A DNA stretch of 64,000 nucleotides from Amoebidium appalachense (lineage: Eukaryota; Ichthyosporea). The position numbers and the translations under genes are program-made. Below, piece after piece: positions 62,119-64,000 of this stretch (positions are counted from its first letter, which is position 1; every line of letters begins with the position of its first letter). The notes under the pieces are model-generated. The model worked only from the letters and a program-made list of their open reading frames with translations. It searched no databases and had not been told where the DNA came from. The stretch covers positions 5,146,001 to 5,210,000 of the forward strand of contig CAVNZM010000007.1 of NCBI GenBank assembly GCA_963693365.1. The letters are read 5' to 3'.

Positions 62119-63424
62119 CTGGGCTAGATATGCCAAAATTATCTGGGCTGGATATGCCCACCCTTCCCCCCTCCCCCTCCACCCCCCCTGCCTGTCCCCC
62201 CCCCCCAAAAAAAAAGCCCCATACCATCCGAGGGCAGTCTTGGGTTCGCAGCATCCACCCAAGCCTTCAGCCTAGCCTCCAGCTGGCCCATGTGGGGTAG
62301 GTCCCTGGTCTCTTCTAGGCTGTGCTCTAGGTCCGACCGCTGCTGTGCACTGGAGAGGTTTTATTATTATTATAATTATTATTTAATTATTTATTTTTGT
62401 TGTTGTCGTTATTATTATTATTATTAGGAATTATTATTGTTATTTTTATTATTATTATTATTGAAGGGTGGGGGGAGGGGGTGGGGGGGGGGGGGGGGGG
62501 AGGGGGGTGAAACTTATCCAGGAGAAAAAATGACGGGTGGGGTTGGAAGCGGGGGGGGGGGGGGGGGGGGGGTTGGGGGGGGGGTGAGGGGGGGGGGGGG
62601 GGATAAATGGCAGAAGGACATGCATGTTGTGAGAGAACCTCTTCAACTGAGATAGATGCATCACACACGCACGACATTGCACAGCACACGCCTGCATAGA
62701 CGCACAAATACACGTGTGGACAAGCGCGCATACCTGTGCAAATACACACACCTGTATGTGCGCGCACACACACCTAGCACACATACAAAAACACACACAT
62801 GCACATACGCACACCGTGCGCACGGCCATACACACATGGATACACACACATACACACACACCACAAGCACCAACGATCTCCACCTGCCCTTCCCCCTCTC
62901 CCAACCAACACAAAACCCATCTGATTCACCTACCACCTACCCACACAGCCCCCCCCCCCCCCCCCCCTCCCCTCCCCCCCCCTCCCCCCGACCCTCCGCC
63001 CGCCCCCTCCCCTCCGTCTCCCCCTCCCCCCTCCCCCCCCCCCCTCCCCCCGTGACATGTTCGCACCACACACACGCACAGGCACACACACACTCCTACA
63101 ACCCCCTTCCCCTTGCTCCCTAACACACACACACACACACGCATACACACACACACATACCCTTCACCGCTTGTCCCCGTGTGTTATACAAACATTCACA
63201 CACACACCTACACAACTAGACCTTCCCCCTCCCCCCCCCCCCCCCCCCCCCCCCCCCCCTTCCCTCCCCCCTGACACATACACACATCCACACCCACACC
63301 CACACAGACCCACCCCTCCCCTCTCCCCCTCCCTCCCCACCACCAGACCCATATACACATGTGCACGCAAACACACACACACACACACAACACACCCAGA
63401 CAGACAGACACAAACACCGAAACA

Positions 63425-63508
<84 letters not shown>

Positions 63509-63930
63509 CACACGCGCACACGCACACACGCACACACACCCACACACCACACACTTACACCCATCCCTTCCCCTCCCCCCTCCCCTCCCCTCCCCACACA
63601 CACACACCAACACCCAACCCCTCCGCCCGCCTCCCCCTCCGCACCCCCTACCCACACCTACAACCCCCAACCCTTCCCCCCCCCCCCCTCCCTCCCCCCC
63701 CCCCCCCCCCCCCCTCTCCGCCCCACACACACACACACCTACCCCCCCCCCCCACGCCCTTTCCCCCCTCTCCCCCCTCCCCCCCCTCCCCCCCCCCTCC
63801 CCCCCCCCCCCACCCACACACCAACACACACCCACCTCAGCACCAGCAGCATGTCCCGTGCATCCAGCCATGCCACCAGCTCACTCAGTGCCGTGTGCAT
63901 CAGCCGCCGCTCACCGTCGCTAAGCTCCCC
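59417..63930 (-). CDS. Unidentified protein, last four exons (5' part outside window)
   Basis: Exons 63836-63930, 62225-62349, 60524-60708 and 59417-59683 join with GT-AG sites and matching phases (2, 1, 0) to give 223 C-terminal residues. The first exon shown starts after an acceptor (TGTACAG), so the gene continues beyond the right edge. The visible order is a helical charged region ([43 protein letters not shown]), a hydrophobic/Cys-containing segment ([39 protein letters not shown]), a Gly/Pro-rich part ([34 protein letters not shown]) and an acidic tail ([12 protein letters not shown]) before TGA. The family was not recognised. A GTGAGC within the last exon at 59528-59533 could be an alternative donor. 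Splicing consistency makes the gene itself likely. Confidence 0.75.
59702..59762. repeat. Poly-G tract of about 61 bases
   Basis: The longest pure G run in the window, preceded by (GT)n. In gene sense it is C(61) then (CA)n running into CACACAG at the exon acceptor (exon begins 59683). Confidence 0.92.
59905..60140. repeat. 33-bp minisatellite, seven copies
   Basis: Units of GGTGCATGGGTGCGTGTATG plus (TG)n repeat seven times in the intron before the last exon of the unidentified gene. The unit is a multiple of three, so open frames ([11 protein letters not shown]) persist across it. Confidence 0.92.
60935..61019. repeat. (GT)n array
   Basis: About 42 GT units in the intron between exons 62225-62349 and 60524-60708. 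Confidence 0.94.
61398..61434. repeat. Poly-G tract
   Basis: About 37 G, followed by further G runs to 61492, in the same intron. Confidence 0.9.
61494..61690 (-). repeat. Dispersed intronic repeat, two partial copies
   Basis: 61494-61558 (TAGAATGTGTAATAGAGTATGAAG, GACAACACAATGCAGAGTG) and 61630-61690 (TAGAGCATGTTACACGGCACAG) keep the TTCTAAC-proximal half. Both follow G-rich tracts and lie in the sense orientation of the host gene. Confidence 0.72.
61735..62165. repeat. Diverged GATATGCCACA / ATCTGGGC minisatellite interrupted by (CA)n
   Basis: At least eight units of the type ATCTGGGCYGGATATGCCAC occur. Two long (CA)n arrays (about 61943-62020 and 62057-62117) sit exactly at the CCACAC junction of a unit, so the microsatellites appear to have grown from the CACA inside the minisatellite unit. 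The block lies directly upstream, in gene sense downstream, of exon 62225-62349. Confidence 0.88.
63422..63508. repeat. (CA)n followed by (GA)n
   Basis: About 26 CA units pass directly into about 17 GA units in the intron downstream (gene sense) of exon 63836-63930. Confidence 0.92.
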
Positions 63931-64000
63931 CTGTACATAAATAGGCAACAGAGGAAATTTAGGAAATTTCAATCCGTGATCTCTCCAATTACTGATAATC

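Noticed and set aside
63057-63923. 288-residue plus-strand His-Thr/Pro frame at the right edge
   Set aside because: CA, GA and C-tract translation; the coding exon at 63836-63930 is on the minus strand with consistent splice phase.

Overview
This is nuclear DNA from an intron-rich eukaryote. Every multi-exon gene found here has GT-AG introns, two tRNA-Cys genes carry pol III-type T runs, and gene density is low (seven protein genes and one partial gene in 64 kb). Introns and spacers are saturated with poly-G/poly-C tracts of up to about 60 bases, (CA)n/(GT)n, (GA)n and (GTGC)n arrays. The gene set would fit a protist or alga such as a stramenopile, but the sequence alone does not fix the lineage. 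Most long open frames in the window are simple-sequence artefacts (poly-Pro, poly-Gly, His-Thr, Cys-Val). The gene models below were built by joining short conserved segments whose splice sites and reading phases agree.

Layout: the 3' part of an ATP-grasp ligase gene (+, left edge to 860). A cathepsin X/Z-type cysteine protease in 8 exons (-, 4670-9917). A PA-TM-RING E3 ubiquitin ligase in 3 exons (-, 13788-17997). tRNA-Cys(GCA) (-, 20245-20316). A TOM1-like VHS-GAT ubiquitin-sorting protein in about 12-13 exons (-, about 23977-34712). A 7-exon E3 ligase with a RING plus MYCBP2-type tandem-cysteine C-terminus (+, 38063-47794). A tandem pair of intronless DUF2087 genes (+, 49520-49966 and 52157-52645), the first apparently truncated by a frameshift. 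A second tRNA-Cys copy (+, 57413-57484) with a degenerate relative nearby. The last exons of an unidentified acidic-tailed protein (-, 59417-63930, running off the right edge).

Four of the genes touch ubiquitin signalling or the endolysosome (lysosomal protease, endosomal PA-TM-RING ligase, VHS-GAT cargo adaptor, RING-Cys-relay-type ligase). In a eukaryote this may be coincidence.

The most unusual feature is a dispersed repeat of about 60-140 bp, seen about 17 times. Sixteen copies lie inside introns, and each of these lies in the same orientation relative to its host gene. Read in the sense direction it starts near GGGCTCTGCTTATAATGCAT and ends in ACACATTCTAAC followed by a C-tract. That end looks like a branch point plus polypyrimidine tract, sometimes close to the real 3' splice site. 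Many acceptors in the window are the ends of (CA)n arrays (CACACAG) and several donors are the starts of (GT)n arrays. This suggests introns grown from, or colonised by, simple repeats and a mobile intronic module.
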